Positions 21,862 to 33,391 of a stretch of DNA of 64,000 bases are shown here, piece by piece; position 1 is the first letter of the stretch; every line of letters starts with the position of its first letter. The notes under the pieces were generated by a model, which ran no database searches, had not been told where the DNA came from, and was given only the letters and a program-made list of their open reading frames with translations. This stretch comes from Saussurea involucrata (Eukaryota > Streptophyta > Magnoliopsida > Asterales > Asteraceae), in contig CM066317.1 of the NCBI GenBank assembly GCA_033807775.1, forward strand, positions 11,491,870 through 11,555,869. The letters run 5' to 3'. A program made the position numbers and the translations under genes.

Positions 21862-22549
21862 TGTAGGTTACTATATGCCCACGACACGTGTCACACATAA
21901 ATGCTACCAATGAATATGTACAAAGAACATGTTTGCTTTCATTAGAAAGAAACCCGTTAAAGTCATGTTTGACAGTTAAATAGTTATTCTTGAAAGAATA
22001 ACTAAATAATATGTGTAAAATGTAATTATGATAATTACAGGGTTCTATCTGTAAATATGAATAATTATCTTTTAGATAATTATAATTATTATTTAGATAA
22101 TTGTTGAGATAATTATCAAATAATAATTCGAATTCAAATGATTTGAATTCAAATAATTACATATAGACGTAAATCCTATTTACTGTTAATATAAATAGGA
22201 TGTCAGGTCATTTGTTTTAGAATGACCAATTCGATTCTCTGAATCCGAATAATACACATACACATATTTAGAATTAGGAGTTCTTTTGGGCTAGCACTCG
22301 GTGGAATTCACGTGTTCGTGTGTGGATACCGTTAGAGAAAACCTGCGTTGGTTTCTTAGTGCCCCGATCGTTCAACCACGACATATCCAAAAGGTACGAT
22401 TCCAAACACCCTATGGTGTGGTTGTTTAATTAAATGCATCATTGGATCCGAATGGGTTTTATGTTCTTTAGAAATGTTTTCTATAATTTTGTAACCAATG
22501 TAATTATTTTCCGCTGCGTTAAGGTTACAAATCGCAATAAAACCCAACA
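21862..22549 (+). mobile_element. Solo LTR, 688 bp, TSD ATAAG
   Basis: The sequence runs TGTAGGTTACT...AAAACCCAACA, with ATAAG directly before (21857-21861) and after (22550-22554). The 3' part includes TTTTCCGCTGCGTTAAGG and AATAAAA, typical of the R-U5 end of plant copia LTRs. Palindromic ATTTGAATTCAAAT-type words lie near 22125-22155. No internal region is present. Confidence 0.75.
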
Positions 22550-22554
22550 ATAAG

Positions 22555-23011
22555 AAAATTGTTTTATTACAAGAATCAAGCATACGACTTTTAAATGATA
22601 CCGACTGATAAGATATCATTGTAACATTTATGTGTTACCATTCATATATGGTTGAAATATTTGGTATGATCCATCAATGTTGTTCCCCCATTCCCCAGCC
22701 AATATTTGAAACAAATGAATTGGACAATTGGTATGGGTGCAATTTGAGAATGGCAAAGGGACAAAGGATGGTGGATGTGTTTGTGCCATGTGATAATTCA
22801 TATATTGCTTTTCTTTTTCATTTCAAAGTTTATCCTATAGTTTCAAAGTACAAACAAAGGGAAAAGTTTCCCTTCACTAACACAAAACCCTTTTGCTATC
22901 TTTTGTTTGTGACTATTAAGAAAAACATTAGCTACAACGATTATAAACCGTTTTTTAATGTTTTGTTCACCTTCTGGGTTTCAACTATAAAACAAGCCAT
23001 GAGGTCGATTC
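22555..23011. other. Spacer with an unrecognised 134-codon frame
   Basis: A plus-strand open frame at 22630-23034 begins MCYHSYMVEIFGMIHQ and continues into the MITE. It matches nothing I recognise, lacks promoter context and ends in element DNA. I regard it as chance or a relic. Confidence 0.25.
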
Positions 23012-23191
23012 TAAGGGTGCGTTTGGTACACTAGATAGGACATGATAGAATATAACATATATCACTGTCGTATGTTTGACATGACTTTTATGTGGAACAG
23101 ACAAGAACAGAGTGGAACAAGCTGGAACAAGCATGTTCCACCCCCATCCCATGGAACAAGGTGGAACATACTTATGTTTTACCAATATAAC

Positions 23192-24401
23192 TGTTAGACA
23201 ACCTAGGGGGGGTAAGGTTGTATATAAATCTTTTACTTTCAAAAATCCTTTATAAATAAATACAGTACGGAAACAGTAAAAATAAATCAGAGTATACAAA
23301 TAATAAAGAATAGTGTAAATATAAACAAATACACAGAGATTATATAAATAAATATAAATGCAAAGCAGTTTATATAAACAAATATAATAAAGCACAGCGG
23401 AATAAATAAAGAGATAAAGGTAAGAGATACTTGACACGGAGATTTACTGATTTACCACCAACTGTGATAAACCAGCAGCCGAGACACTTCTCGACACGAT
23501 CCAATAAATGTATTCTTTACGGTAGAACACAAACCAAATACAAAGGAATTTGCAATAGTTTCTCAAGCCTCTGCTATGAGATAAACAGGATCACACACCC
23601 GTTATTCAAATACTTACAAGAGGAGTATAACTCACAATGGGTAATCACTCTTGTATAATAATCACACTTGGATATTTTATAAAAAAAGGTTTTATAAAAT
23701 ATATATTATAAATGAGAGAGATCAGATGAGCAGTGATGGTGTTGGTTGTATCTGTATTGTCTGGTCTTACTTCTTCATCACCAGCATGCTTCTTTATATA
23801 TCAGCATCTCCAACGGATATATGAGGCGCGGTATACCGCCAAATGCACGCGGTATACCGTGCAGTAAAAAGGACACTGACACACAACGGCTCTCATGCAA
23901 AGTTGACTTCTGGAAAACGTACCCGCGGTATACCGGCTAGGACTCGCGGTATACCGCCGTCAGAAAAAGTACTTGCAACCAATCAGAGATGCACACGGAG
24001 TCTGCCGCGGTATACCGGCTGAACACCCGCGGTATACCGGCCAATATGTACCCGCGGTATACCGGCTCTATCTTCGCGGTATACCTGCGTCAGAAAGTGG
24101 TTGCAGAAACAGTACGCATGGCAGATACTTCTAGAACCAAAATATTTTATTTAAAATATTATTTAAAAGGTTTTTAGAAATATCCAAGTGGTATATTATT
24201 TTAGGGTGTTTATCATTATTAGTTATAAACAATGATGACGACGTAAACACTTCCGTCTTGAACCCTTCAGATTAAATCTTCGTGTTCTTCAACAACTGCA
24301 CACTTGGATTAAATTGTTAGATAAACAATAATACGGTGTGTTTGTAATCATCAAAATAAATATATATAGATATATAGAGATGTGGTACACTTGCACCAAC
24401 A
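23192..24401 (-). repeat. TR-GAG left (3') LTR
   Basis: Runs TGTTAGACAACC...TTGCACCAACA. It matches 27019-28230 almost perfectly (a T/G difference near 23310 and one TA unit near 23700) and contains the CGGTATACCG array at 23826-24085. Confidence 0.9.
23826..24085. repeat. CGGTATACCG palindrome array, LTR copy 1
   Basis: Seven perfect copies of the 10-bp palindrome CGGTATACCG, most extended to CGCGGTATACCG, plus one with a mismatch (CGCGGTATACCTGCG), spread over about 260 bp. Spacing is irregular, so it is not a simple tandem repeat. Confidence 0.85.
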
Positions 24402-24591
24402 ATCTCCCCCTTTTTGATGATGACAAACACAACCGCTAAGCAAGAGCATGTGCGGTTTCTCTCCCCCGTTTGTCGAAGCAAAAAGGGTTAAGAAAGACGG
24501 TATGCTCCCCCTCGAGAGATGCTCCCCCTCAAAATATGCATATAATTGAGGTAGCATAAACTCATGGGTAAAGAGCTAAAACGCTCCCCCT
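24402..24591 (-). other. Multiple polypurine tracts of the TR-GAG element
   Basis: Next to the LTR, ATCTCCCCCTTTT is the main PPT on the minus strand. Four further CTCCCCCTC/CTCCCCCG copies lie near 24460, 24505, 24521 and 24582. Multiple PPT-like tracts are known from Sireviruses. Confidence 0.65.
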
Positions 24592-24756
24592 CAAATTAAT
24601 AACGATATCAATTTGATTTTATAAAATTTGAGGGATAAAATAAAATGCAAAAAGCAATAGAGACAAAGATATACAAACCAATACGAAACACTTGCACCAA
24701 AACGGATCTTAAGGCTTCAATTTTCGGTTAATTTTATGTGATAAAAAAAAAAAACT

Positions 24757-24912
24757 ACCACGTATTATGACCTCGTCAGGTAACCACGTATTATAACCTC
24801 GGCAGGTAACCACGTATTATAACCTCGGCAGGTAACCACGTATTATAACCTCGGCAGGTAACCACGTATTATAACCTCGGCAGGAAACCACGTATTATAA
24901 CCTCGCCAGGAA
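24757..24912. repeat. 26-bp tandem repeat, six copies
   Basis: Six head-to-tail units of the form ACCACGTATTATAACCTCGG then CAGGTA, with only a few substitutions. It lies in the 3' untranslated part of the Gag-only element, between the Gag stop and the purine tracts. Each unit contains CACGTA. Confidence 0.9.
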
Positions 24913-25055
24913 ACACCTACAAAAGGCAAAGAAAATATTTCGTGGTACCCTTTTCTTATGGGTCCTTTTAACAGTTAGTATAAAACATAAACTGCAAAAA
25001 AATATGTTGTCGACATAAAACAAACACGACAAACATACAAAGCCATATAAATGGT

Positions 25056-26969
25056 TTAAAACCACAAACGCATCCCACCGGGATTATCAACATTAAACAT
25101 TCCTTTCGGAATCCATTTTCTAACCATCTTAATTTTACGATCGTATTCATCATAGACGTAAAAAGAAGTATGCGGATTAACATTTTTCTTAGGATTCGCA
25201 AACTTATTATTATACATAAACGCATGTGATTTTCTCGACATATAATTCACATAATTCATTTTAGGAACATACGGAGGTTTTTGCGTTTTATTTTTAACAA
25301 CAAATTTAGGTTTTTCAAAAACCTTTTTAATTGGCATACAATCACATTTTTCAATACACGTATTTGAACCAATGCCTTTTCGGCAATTTATACGATTTGA
25401 TATATTTAGCATTTTAAGCACTTTATCATTGCTATTTTGAAATGCATTAGCTAACAGATTATCTTTTTCATATAAATCGCATTTAGCTTTTAAACATGCA
25501 TTATCATTTTCAAGAGACTCGCATTTTGTACATGTAATATCTTCATGTGTCTTTTTATTTAAGCATGCAATTTTATCATTTAAAATAACACAAGATTTAC
25601 AAATATCTTTTTCACTTAATTTATTTTCTAATTTAGTGATAACATCTAAATCATAAGCAGATTTTTGTTTACCGTCATCTATTTCCTTTTTATATGCGGA
25701 TACGGTTTCTTTTAAATTAGAGATTTCATCTTTATACCTATTTGCAAGAGCGGCCATATCATGAAATGATTTATATAATTCGTCAAGATTATTTTCATCG
25801 TCACTATAATAATTATCACTATAATTACTATCACAATTATTTTTAGAAGAATATGATGAAGATACCTCATTATCATGGTCGGCCATGAAACAAAAATTTT
25901 TGGCCTCATTTATGCTTGCGCTCAACGCGCCTCCAACGAGAGCTTTTGGTGTGTTGATTTGTTTTGCTCGTTTTGGACACACACTTGCATAGTGATCCTT
26001 ATCACCACACACATAGCAAAAGCCTTTCTTTTTATTGGCTTTTTCATCGTCGCTAGATTCGTCATATTTGTCTTCACTTTTATGGACGTTGCGACTTTGG
26101 TTTTTACCACCACGACGGTAGTCTCCATTTTCTTGAAACCTATCATTATTAGCAAACTTTTTGTTAGATAAAAGTTTAGAAAGTTTTCTTACCAACTTGA
26201 CTAAATCGTCAAGATTTTCGGGTTCGTCATCGGATGAGCTAGCTTCTTCCTCCTCTTCCTTTTCCTCTTCTTTTGAGGCAATGACTTTTAAAGCTATGGA
26301 TTTCTTTTTGACTTGCTCCCGGACTTGATTTCTTCTTAGTGCAATTTCGTGCACTTTAAGATTGCCGATGAGATCATCGAGCTTCATAGTTGCGAGATCT
26401 CGGGAGTCTTCCAAGGATGTGATTTTTGCCATCCACTCCGAAGGAAGTGCTCGAAGAATTTTCCTTACATAATCCTCATTAGGATAAGTACGACCTAATC
26501 CCTTCAAAGTAGTCATAATGAGGTTAAAACGTTTAAACATTGAGTCGATTGACTCATCTTTTGACATTTCAAATAATTCATAATCATGAACAAGAATATT
26601 TATTTTAGAGCTTTTAACTTGAGTATTTCCACGATGAGTGTCGCTCAAGCTTTGCCAGATTTGATTAGCAGTTTTATAAGTATAAACTCTTTCTATTTCA
26701 TCGGAAGTTAAAGCAGCATATAATATATTTTTAGCCTCAAAATTTAAACAAAAATGAGATTCTTCAGCGGGAGTCCATTCTTTTAAAGGTTTATCAATAA
26801 TAAGATCATCTTTTACAATAGTAGGATTAAAATTCCCATTTTCTATAATATCCCAAATCTTTTGATTTTTGCCACGCACGTGACATTCAAATAGCTCGGC
26901 CCAAATGCCAAACTTTTCAGTATCTATCAAAGGAGGTTTAGAGAACACAAAATTAGTTTGTTGAGCCAT
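25056..26969 (-). CDS. Gag protein of the TR-GAG element, intact
   Basis: A 637-residue open frame starting MAQQTNFVFSKPPLID, close after the PBS. Residues of about 15-230 form the copia-type capsid region (W at positions 23 and 39, then FEAKNILYAAL, then the YELFEMSKDESI and FKRFNLI blocks). A Glu-rich acidic stretch at 234-248 is followed by a Leu-rich DDLVKLVRKLSKLL segment. A zinc knuckle CYVCGDKDHYASVC has C318, C321, H326 and C331. The C-terminal third has coiled-coil-like and cysteine-rich stretches, then a basic tail. Gag would assemble the particle and bind RNA. The frame has no disruption, unlike every other gag in this window, which fits recent insertion and selection on Gag. No pol follows before the LTR. 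Confidence 0.85.
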   Translation of the reverse strand: MAQQTNFVFSKPPLIDTEKFGIWAELFECHVRGKNQKIWDIIENGNFNPTIVKDDLIIDKPLKEWTPAEESHFCLNFEAKNILYAALTSDEIERVYTYKTANQIWQSLSDTHRGNTQVKSSKINILVHDYELFEMSKDESIDSMFKRFNLIMTTLKGLGRTYPNEDYVRKILRALPSEWMAKITSLEDSRDLATMKLDDLIGNLKVHEIALRRNQVREQVKKKSIALKVIASKEEEKEEEEEASSSDDEPENLDDLVKLVRKLSKLLSNKKFANNDRFQENGDYRRGGKNQSRNVHKSEDKYDESSDDEKANKKKGFCYVCGDKDHYASVCPKRAKQINTPKALVGGALSASINEAKNFCFMADHDNEVSSSYSSKNNCDSNYSDNYYSDDENNLDELYKSFHDMAALANRYKDEISNLKETVSAYKKEIDDGKQKSAYDLDVITKLENKLSEKDICKSCVILNDKIACLNKKTHEDITCTKCESLENDNACLKAKCDLYEKDNLLANAFQNSNDKVLKMLNISNRINCRKGIGSNTCIEKCDCMPIKKVFEKPKFVVKNKTQKPPYVPKMNYVNYMSRKSHAFMYNNKFANPKKNVNPHTSFYVYDEYDRKIKMVRKWIPKGMFNVDNPGGMRLWF

Positions 26970-27004
26970 TTAAAAAAATTAAGACAGAAATTTTTGAAAG
27001 ACCC

Positions 27005-27016
27005 GCTCTGATACCA
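27005..27016 (-). other. TR-GAG primer binding site
   Basis: GCTCTGATACCA is the complement of the Met-tRNA PBS TGGTATCAGAGC, two bases inside the right LTR. Confidence 0.85.
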
Positions 27017-27018
27017 AA

Positions 27019-28230
27019 TGTTAGACAACCTAGGGGGGGTAAGGTTGTATATAAATCTTTTACTTTCAAAAATCCTTTATAAATAAATACAGTACGGAAA
27101 CAGTAAAAATAAATCAGAGTATACAAATAATAAAGAAGAGTGTAAATATAAACAAATACACAGAGATTATATAAATAAATATAAATGCAAAGCAGTTTAT
27201 ATAAACAAATATAATAAAGCACAGCGGAATAAATAAAGAGATAAAGGTAAGAGATACTTGACACGGAGATTTACTGATTTACCACCAACTGTGATAAACC
27301 AGCAGCCGAGACACTTCTCGACACGATCCAATAAATGTATTCTTTACGGTAGAACACAAACCAAATACAAAGGAATTTGCAATAGTTTCTCAAGCCTCTG
27401 CTATGAGATAAACAGGATCACACACCCGTTATTCAAATACTTACAAGAGGAGTATAACTCACAATGGGTAATCACTCTTGTATAATAATCACACTTGGAT
27501 ATTTTATAAAAAAAGGTTTTATAAAATATATATATTATAAATGAGAGAGATCAGATGAGCAGTGATGGTGTTGGTTGTATCTGTATTGTCTGGTCTTACT
27601 TCTTCATCACCAGCATGCTTCTTTATATATCAGCATCTCCAACGGATATATGAGGCGCGGTATACCGCCAAATGCACGCGGTATACCGTGCAGTAAAAAG
27701 GACACTGACACACAACGGCTCTCATGCAAAGTTGACTTCTGGAAAACGTACCCGCGGTATACCGGCTAGGACTCGCGGTATACCGCCGTCAGAAAAAGTA
27801 CTTGCAACCAATCAGAGATGCACACGGAGTCTGCCGCGGTATACCGGCTGAACACCCGCGGTATACCGGCCAATATGTACCCGCGGTATACCGGCTCTAT
27901 CTTCGCGGTATACCTGCGTCAGAAAGTGGTTGCAGAAACAGTACGCATGGCAGATACTTCTAGAACCAAAATATTTTATTTAAAATATTATTTAAAAGGT
28001 TTTTAGAAATATCCAAGTGGTATATTATTTTAGGGTGTTTATCATTATTAGTTATAAACAATGATGACGACGTAAACACTTCCGTCTTGAACCCTTCAGA
28101 TTAAATCTTCGTGTTCTTCAACAACTGCACACTTGGATTAAATTGTTAGATAAACAATAATACGGTGTGTTTGTAATCATCAAAATAAATATATATAGAT
28201 ATATAGAGATGTGGTACACTTGCACCAACA
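27019..28230 (-). repeat. TR-GAG right (5') LTR
   Basis: A 1212-bp LTR carrying the second CGGTATACCG array at about 27655-27914. It is practically identical to 23192-24401. Confidence 0.9.
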
Positions 28231-28806
28231 ATAACCTCAAAATAAAATATGATTCTCTTTTAAAACATCAAATACATATTCTATTTTATATTTTATTTAT
28301 TCTTTAAATTTTATTTATTGTATTTTATCTAATGTTATCTGTTATGTTCTTTCCAGTTCTGTCTACCAAACGATGAACAGTTATTATGTCCTGTCCTGTC
28401 ATATCCTGTCTTGTTCTATCATTTCTACGTACCAAACACACCCTAATGTATTTCACTGGTTTGATGCTTTGTGTTAACAAGACGACATAATACAAGTGTT
28501 ATAAACCATTGTTTCTAAATGGTTGATATTTCGTTATCAACCAAAGGGAGACCCACTTTTATGTTTAAAGTAAAAGTCTTTAATGAAATAGATAGTGGTG
28601 GGAGTAACGAGAAGCATCGAAACATATGGACATTGTAGACCATCGAAGATAGGGTCATAGTTATGACTTATAAATCATATAAAAAACTTTTAATTATCTG
28701 ATACAAATTTTAAATTAAAGGGTTATGTAAAATACAGTTTGTAATACACTTATGACAAGTGCAAAACAAATGAACACTACAAAAATTATGGTGTAACCCT
28801 AGATAC

Positions 28807-29536
28807 AAAAGTGACTGAATTTAAAGACGTAATGTAAATGACGTAAACGTAAATGACAATAATGTAAATTGCAAGAATTAAAACACTTAAAGAAGTGCAG
28901 CAATGTTGCTGCCGATGCTGCAGCAACTCAAGTATATGGCTAAGAACAACAAGAAAAAGATGAATAACATGAAGATAACTTGCATATATTTAAAGAAAGC
29001 AATTTAGATGGTTTCCAATTCAGTTTCTAAGCTGATCGAACACACTTACAACAACATAGGACACCTCCTATTTATACACAAATGGAGTGAAGACAAGGTC
29101 ATACCAAAACACAACAACTACTACTATTAATGTACCATACATGCACTATTCATGGTACTAAATACTATGCTAAGGAGATGTCAATTGTACTAAGGATATT
29201 ACAACACTCCAAGTCTATTTTAGGATGTAACCAAGGCATTGAAATTCAGATTGCATGCTGCTGTTTTTCCCAAAAATCGCATTTCCAGCCTTGTTCTTCA
29301 TCTCGTTGCCATCAGTCTTGGATGCTGCAGCATTGAAGTAGCATTGGCTGCAGTTTTCTTATTTTTAGCCATTCTACTTAGTAAAACAAGTAAAATCCAT
29401 CACTTAGCTCCATGATTAATAAAGATACAAATAAGAGAATAAAATGACACAAAAGTTGGGATAAAACAAAATATTATATATAAAAATATAAGAAAAAGAC
29501 ACAATATGCATTAAATAAATAATGCATATCACCTAA
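28807..29536 (-). other. Copy-A-specific segment, possible LTR remnant
   Basis: It replaces about 270 bp found in copy B. On the minus strand it has GTATAAATAGGA, a TATA box, followed by a transcript-like leader rich in T and G, as LTRs often have. I could not find paired ends or a TSD, so the identity is uncertain. Confidence 0.3.
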
Positions 29537-30055
29537 TATTAGATGACAGTATTTAAAGATATAATATTGGGTTTGTTCGGTTACAATCCGTGGAGATCTG
29601 AATGCACAAGCTTATTAAAGATGAAGCGATAATGGACTTAAAATAAACCTAAATTGGGTCAATGGAGACAAAGTCAGTCTGTTGAGCCCAAATTGGTCAT
29701 CGTTTTAATATCAAACACCGTTTCTTTTTGTATGAATTGGACCAAGCAATGAGGACCGAATCTTAAAACGTGAAAAGTTAGATTTTTGTTAGAAATATAA
29801 TCCAGACCCACCACAACCTCTCAAACGAAAAACATTAACCCATCCATCTAGACAAATTGTTCGATTTTCCACAATTTTTTCTCTTCCTTTCAGCACCTCG
29901 TCCATGAACGTGACTCCCTTGCTAGAAGGTCTCCCACCTATAGAACTATAAAGAAAAGCCTATAAGGTTAAGATCTTTGGTCACCCCATGACAACTTGTC
30001 CCAAAGTCTAAAGATATCTCTCACTTTCTTTAATCAATCGTGCCATATTGAGTAA

Positions 30056-30359
30056 GGGCATGTTTGTTAGCAGCTTAATGAGCTTAATGGGACACATAGC
30101 TTATTCAGTCAGCTATACATGACTGTTTGGTAGTGGCTTAATGATATAGAAAGTGACTTATTTATTAAGCTTTTAGGAGAGAGCTTTATGCAGAAAGTCA
30201 AGTTTGTCCAAACCAGTATCTCCCAATTAAAAAACATGGTCCTTCCATCTATGAAAACACCCTACCAAAGAAAAACCTTTCCAATCTATACAGACAAATT
30301 AATCTACACATACAACTTTATTAATACAGGACTTAATGGAAAACCAACCAAACAACCCC
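30056..30359. mobile_element. MITE, 304 bp, TAA TSD, with empty site
   Basis: The termini are GGGCATGTTTG and CAAACAACCCC, imperfect inverted repeats. TAA flanks both ends (30053-30055 and 30360-30362). Copy B of the duplication reads AGTAAGAGCGAGCC at this point with a single TAA (about 47675), which is the pre-insertion sequence. This is a PIF/Harbinger-type (Tourist) MITE without an ORF. Confidence 0.85.
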
Positions 30360-30582
30360 TAAGAGTGAGCCTATAACAATTAGAGAAAACATTAATAAGA
30401 AGTTTATATTATAAAAGGAACGTCTTACAAAATTAAGTGGATGCACCTTCATGCCTTTTTTTACATTATAAGTGAGATGATTCACCGATAGCTTGTATAC
30501 CATACCCCTTTAGTAGGTCCGCCTGTGGCTATGAATAACAAAACCACAAAATGAACAAACAAAGAAAAAAATTACAAATTAA

Positions 30583-32423
30583 TTTTTTTTGAAAGGCAAC
30601 ATCACTTATTTTATTTCATAAAAACAAACTCACAATACAGCTGCATGTTTACAAATAGTAGGCTAGCAGCAAGTCAAGTTATAATACAACCCAATACATG
30701 CACTGAAATACGACAGAACCCAAATGGGTGTTACACCAACGATGAGGCTGAGTTTGTGAGGGGTAAACCTTCATCGGTCATCATGTTACCCTGCTACCAG
30801 GCCACCATAACGGTCGTTGTTTATACCTTGCAGTCCAACCCGAAACAGCCGTCAGAGTAGGCGATCAAACCTGTTGGAATGAAGACAGCAGCATCTGCAT
30901 GAGATTTCGAACAACGCAGTCAACGTGCATCTGTTTCTTTTGCGTCAACATTACCCCGCGGGATTCGACAACCACGTTCCCCATTCCAATTTCGTTTTGC
31001 TATCTCTTTTGTGAATCCACTCGAATACCTTCCTTTGGAATTCAAAAAATAGGCCGCCACTCTTGCTTTTCTCATTTTCGAACACTATTTTGTTCCTATG
31101 CACCCAAGTGAGGTATAGAAACCCCCAACACACCGCTTCCCACAATTCCCACTTCCTTTTGTCCCTCCCCACGTTTTGATCTTCTTGTAGTATCATTTGT
31201 ACCGACTCCAAATTATCTACATTCCTCCTCCACCATTTCCCGGTAAGTTTCCAAAGCTCCTTTACTTCCTTGCATTCCACAAGAGCGTGATCTACCGTTT
31301 CGGTTTTGTCCCCACATCTTGGGCATAGAACCGAGTCCAAGTCTATTCCCCTCGAATCTAATACCGAGCGCCTAGGAATTCTCCCCGACCTTGCCCTCCA
31401 AATGAAAAGGCAAAATTTTTTGGGGAGCATCTTGCACCATCTTGTCTCCATCATATTTCCATATCCCTCATCCCTCGCTTCCTCGACTAGATTCCTTAGT
31501 GTCTTTACATTGAACATCTTTGAGGAGTCCATACGCCACACTATCTTGTCTTTATGATTTCTCGTAAGCACCCATTCTTGGAGCTTCCTTTGAAGTTGTT
31601 CCAACTCCCCACACTCCCTTCGCCTCCAATCCCACCTCCATTTCCACCCACTTTCGGTCCAATCCCCCCTATCTGACACTAAAACGTTCTTGTTGGTTTC
31701 CAACCTATACAATCGTTGAAATTTATTTTGCAAGATTTCGTCTCCCACCCAAGTGTCCCCCCAAAACCTCGTATCCGACCCATCCCCTATTTCCTTAACC
31801 AAAGAAGTCGCAAACTCCACTCCCGCCTTGTCCAAAGCCGATCCAAGCCGAATAATGTTCCCCCACGTTTTTCCATTTCCTCTATACCCCCTTTGATGAC
31901 CCCTAAGCCCACCCGCTTCTCCATAAATACTTTTTATGACATTAACCCACAACGACCCGTCTTCCGTTAAGAACCACCACCACCATTTTTCCAAAAGTCC
32001 CAAATTTGCCGATTGTAGCGAACCCACATCCAAACCCCCTTTTTTAAGCGGTCCCAACACTCTCCCCCATTTGATCCACACCATAGTCTTTTTCTCTCTT
32101 TCCCCCCTCCTCCCCAAAAGAAGTTGTTTCTAATCCTCTCCAACTCTTTTATGACTCCTTTCGGAGCTCGAAACAAAGAGAAATAGTATAACGACAAGCT
32201 ACCAAGTACCGATTTGACCAAAGTTAATCTACCACCAATCGACATGATTTTTGTTTTCCATGAGGCGAGTTTGTTTCTTACCTTGTCAATTACCGGTTTC
32301 CAATGGTCCATCCGGGTCATCGAGGCGCCAACCGGAAGGCCAAGGTATATAAAGGGTAGAGAGCCCCACCCACATCCCAATCTTTGTGCCCACGTTTGTA
32401 CCTCTTCATTACTTACGCCTATC
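30583..32423 (-). pseudogene. LINE (LINE-B), 3' half: RT end and zf-RVT domain
   Basis: Minus strand. The upstream part (32434-31967) carries the RT motif FIYLGLPVGASM and the thumb region around LTLVKSVLGSLSLYY. After a frameshift near 32100, in a G-rich run, the next frame (32117-30951) gives the zinc-binding zf-RVT region FCLFIWRARSGRIPRR and LCPRCGDKTETVDHALVEC. This ends plant L1-type ORF2 proteins. A T-run at 30583-30590 marks the poly(A)-side end. The element continues at 45701 on the far side of the Sirevirus insertion, joined exactly at TSD CTATC. The protein would nick target DNA and copy LINE RNA. It is broken here. Confidence 0.85.
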
Positions 32424-33391
32424 TGTTGATCCAAACCCTCAGTGATTTGATAATGACCCTCTCCATTCTACTTAGTGAAAATTGTAAGTAACAATATGTA
32501 TCAGAGTTTCACTATCGCTGATAAGTACTAAGATCTTACAGTACCGCTGATAGGAACTCTCGCTCTTTTAAATTAAACATTCAGCGAACACTGTTCATCA
32601 TTAATGCTCTGAGTCTGTTCAGTCATTATGATGATAGCTGATAAGTTAGTTGTTTACTTATGATCCCTGAAGACAAGTTTCACGTCAACAAAGGTTCAAC
32701 GCTGAAGTCGAAGATCAAGCTCAAGAACCAGCGACAAGTCTCCTAATGAACTGATGCGGATCAGCGAAGACTCAGATTTGTCCACTCAACGTGAAGTATC
32801 AAGTACAAGACTTCAGCTATCGCTGAACTTTATCATTCGCTGAATAGAAAATGATAATCGCTGAATCAACGAAAGTTGATCATGAAGTCCTCCGTACAAA
32901 GTACTTTTGTCTTAACCCCCCTTGCACGACTCCGTACGAAATGTCAGAAAAGAACCTCCGACTGTCTGAAATCGTACTACCACTCTGATACTACACTGTT
33001 CATCCATGCGGCTACTAAGGTTGTCAACCAAGGTCAATGACATACAACCAACCAGTTGATGACACGTGTAAAGTGTACACTGACTTGCATTAAATGCATG
33101 CAGTATATAAAGAGATGAACCCACTTCTTTTGAAGTAACTTGCTAACTCTGGACAAGTTCAATCTCTTATCTCAAGATAGGTTATTATTAGTAATTTCCT
33201 TATCTCTCTTAGCGCAAGAAACCTTAGTGTTCCAACTTGTTTAGATTTAGGTTTATCCTTAATCTTGTTTCCGCAACAAGCTGTAAATTGTTAATGATTT
33301 ATCAATAAACAATTTAGAAAAGTAAAATCCGTGTGTTTGTATTCAACCCCCCCCCCCTTCTACAAACTTGTATAGGCCTTCGAGACCAACA
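32424..33391 (+). repeat. Sirevirus LTR, first copy, complete
   Basis: 968 bp, TGTTGATCCAAACCC...GAGACCAACA. It is flanked by CTATC on both sides because LINE sequence follows immediately at 33392, so on its own it looks like a solo LTR. It includes a C-run at 33347-33357 and six TCGCTGA/TCAGCGA motifs. Confidence 0.85.

Larger units (their letters stand above)
23192..28230 (-). mobile_element. Gag-only LTR retrotransposon (TR-GAG type), recent
   Basis: LTRs of 1210 and 1212 bp differ at only a couple of positions. The TSD is ATAAC (23187-23191 and 28231-28235), and the same site without insertion is seen in MITE copy B. PBS and purine tracts place it on the minus strand. The 2.6-kb interior codes a single intact Gag and no protease, integrase, RT or RNase H. 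Several purine tracts and LTR palindromes suggest Sirevirus ancestry. It must borrow Pol in trans. Confidence 0.85.
23015..28443. mobile_element. Tourist-like MITE copy A, split by the TR-GAG element
   Basis: The ends GGGTGCGTTTGGTAC and GTACCAAACACACCC are inverted repeats with TAA TSDs at 23012-23014 and 28444-28446. Removing the LTR element at 23192-28230 (and one ATAAC) restores a roughly 385-bp MITE colinear with copy B at 46145-46529. Inside are repeated TGGAACA and CCTGTC words. There is no coding capacity. Confidence 0.85.
28447..30424 (+). repeat. Duplicated flank, copy A
   Basis: From the MITE end onward, the sequence is homologous to 46533-47744 with scattered substitutions. Homology runs 28447 to about 28806, is replaced by unrelated DNA to about 29536, then resumes to 30424 apart from a MITE at 30056-30359. 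No gene is seen. Confidence 0.8.

Noticed and set aside
22630..23034. 134-codon open frame as a host gene
   Set aside because: No recognisable domain or promoter, and it runs into the terminus of a MITE.
23826..24085. CRISPR-like array of CGGTATACCG units
   Set aside because: Units are 10-bp palindromes with irregular spacing inside a plant LTR. There are no cas genes, and it is duplicated in the other LTR.
30899..31111. Plus-strand frames across 30900-32430
   Set aside because: They are complements of the LINE RT/zf-RVT coding strand, whose motifs are clear on the minus strand.
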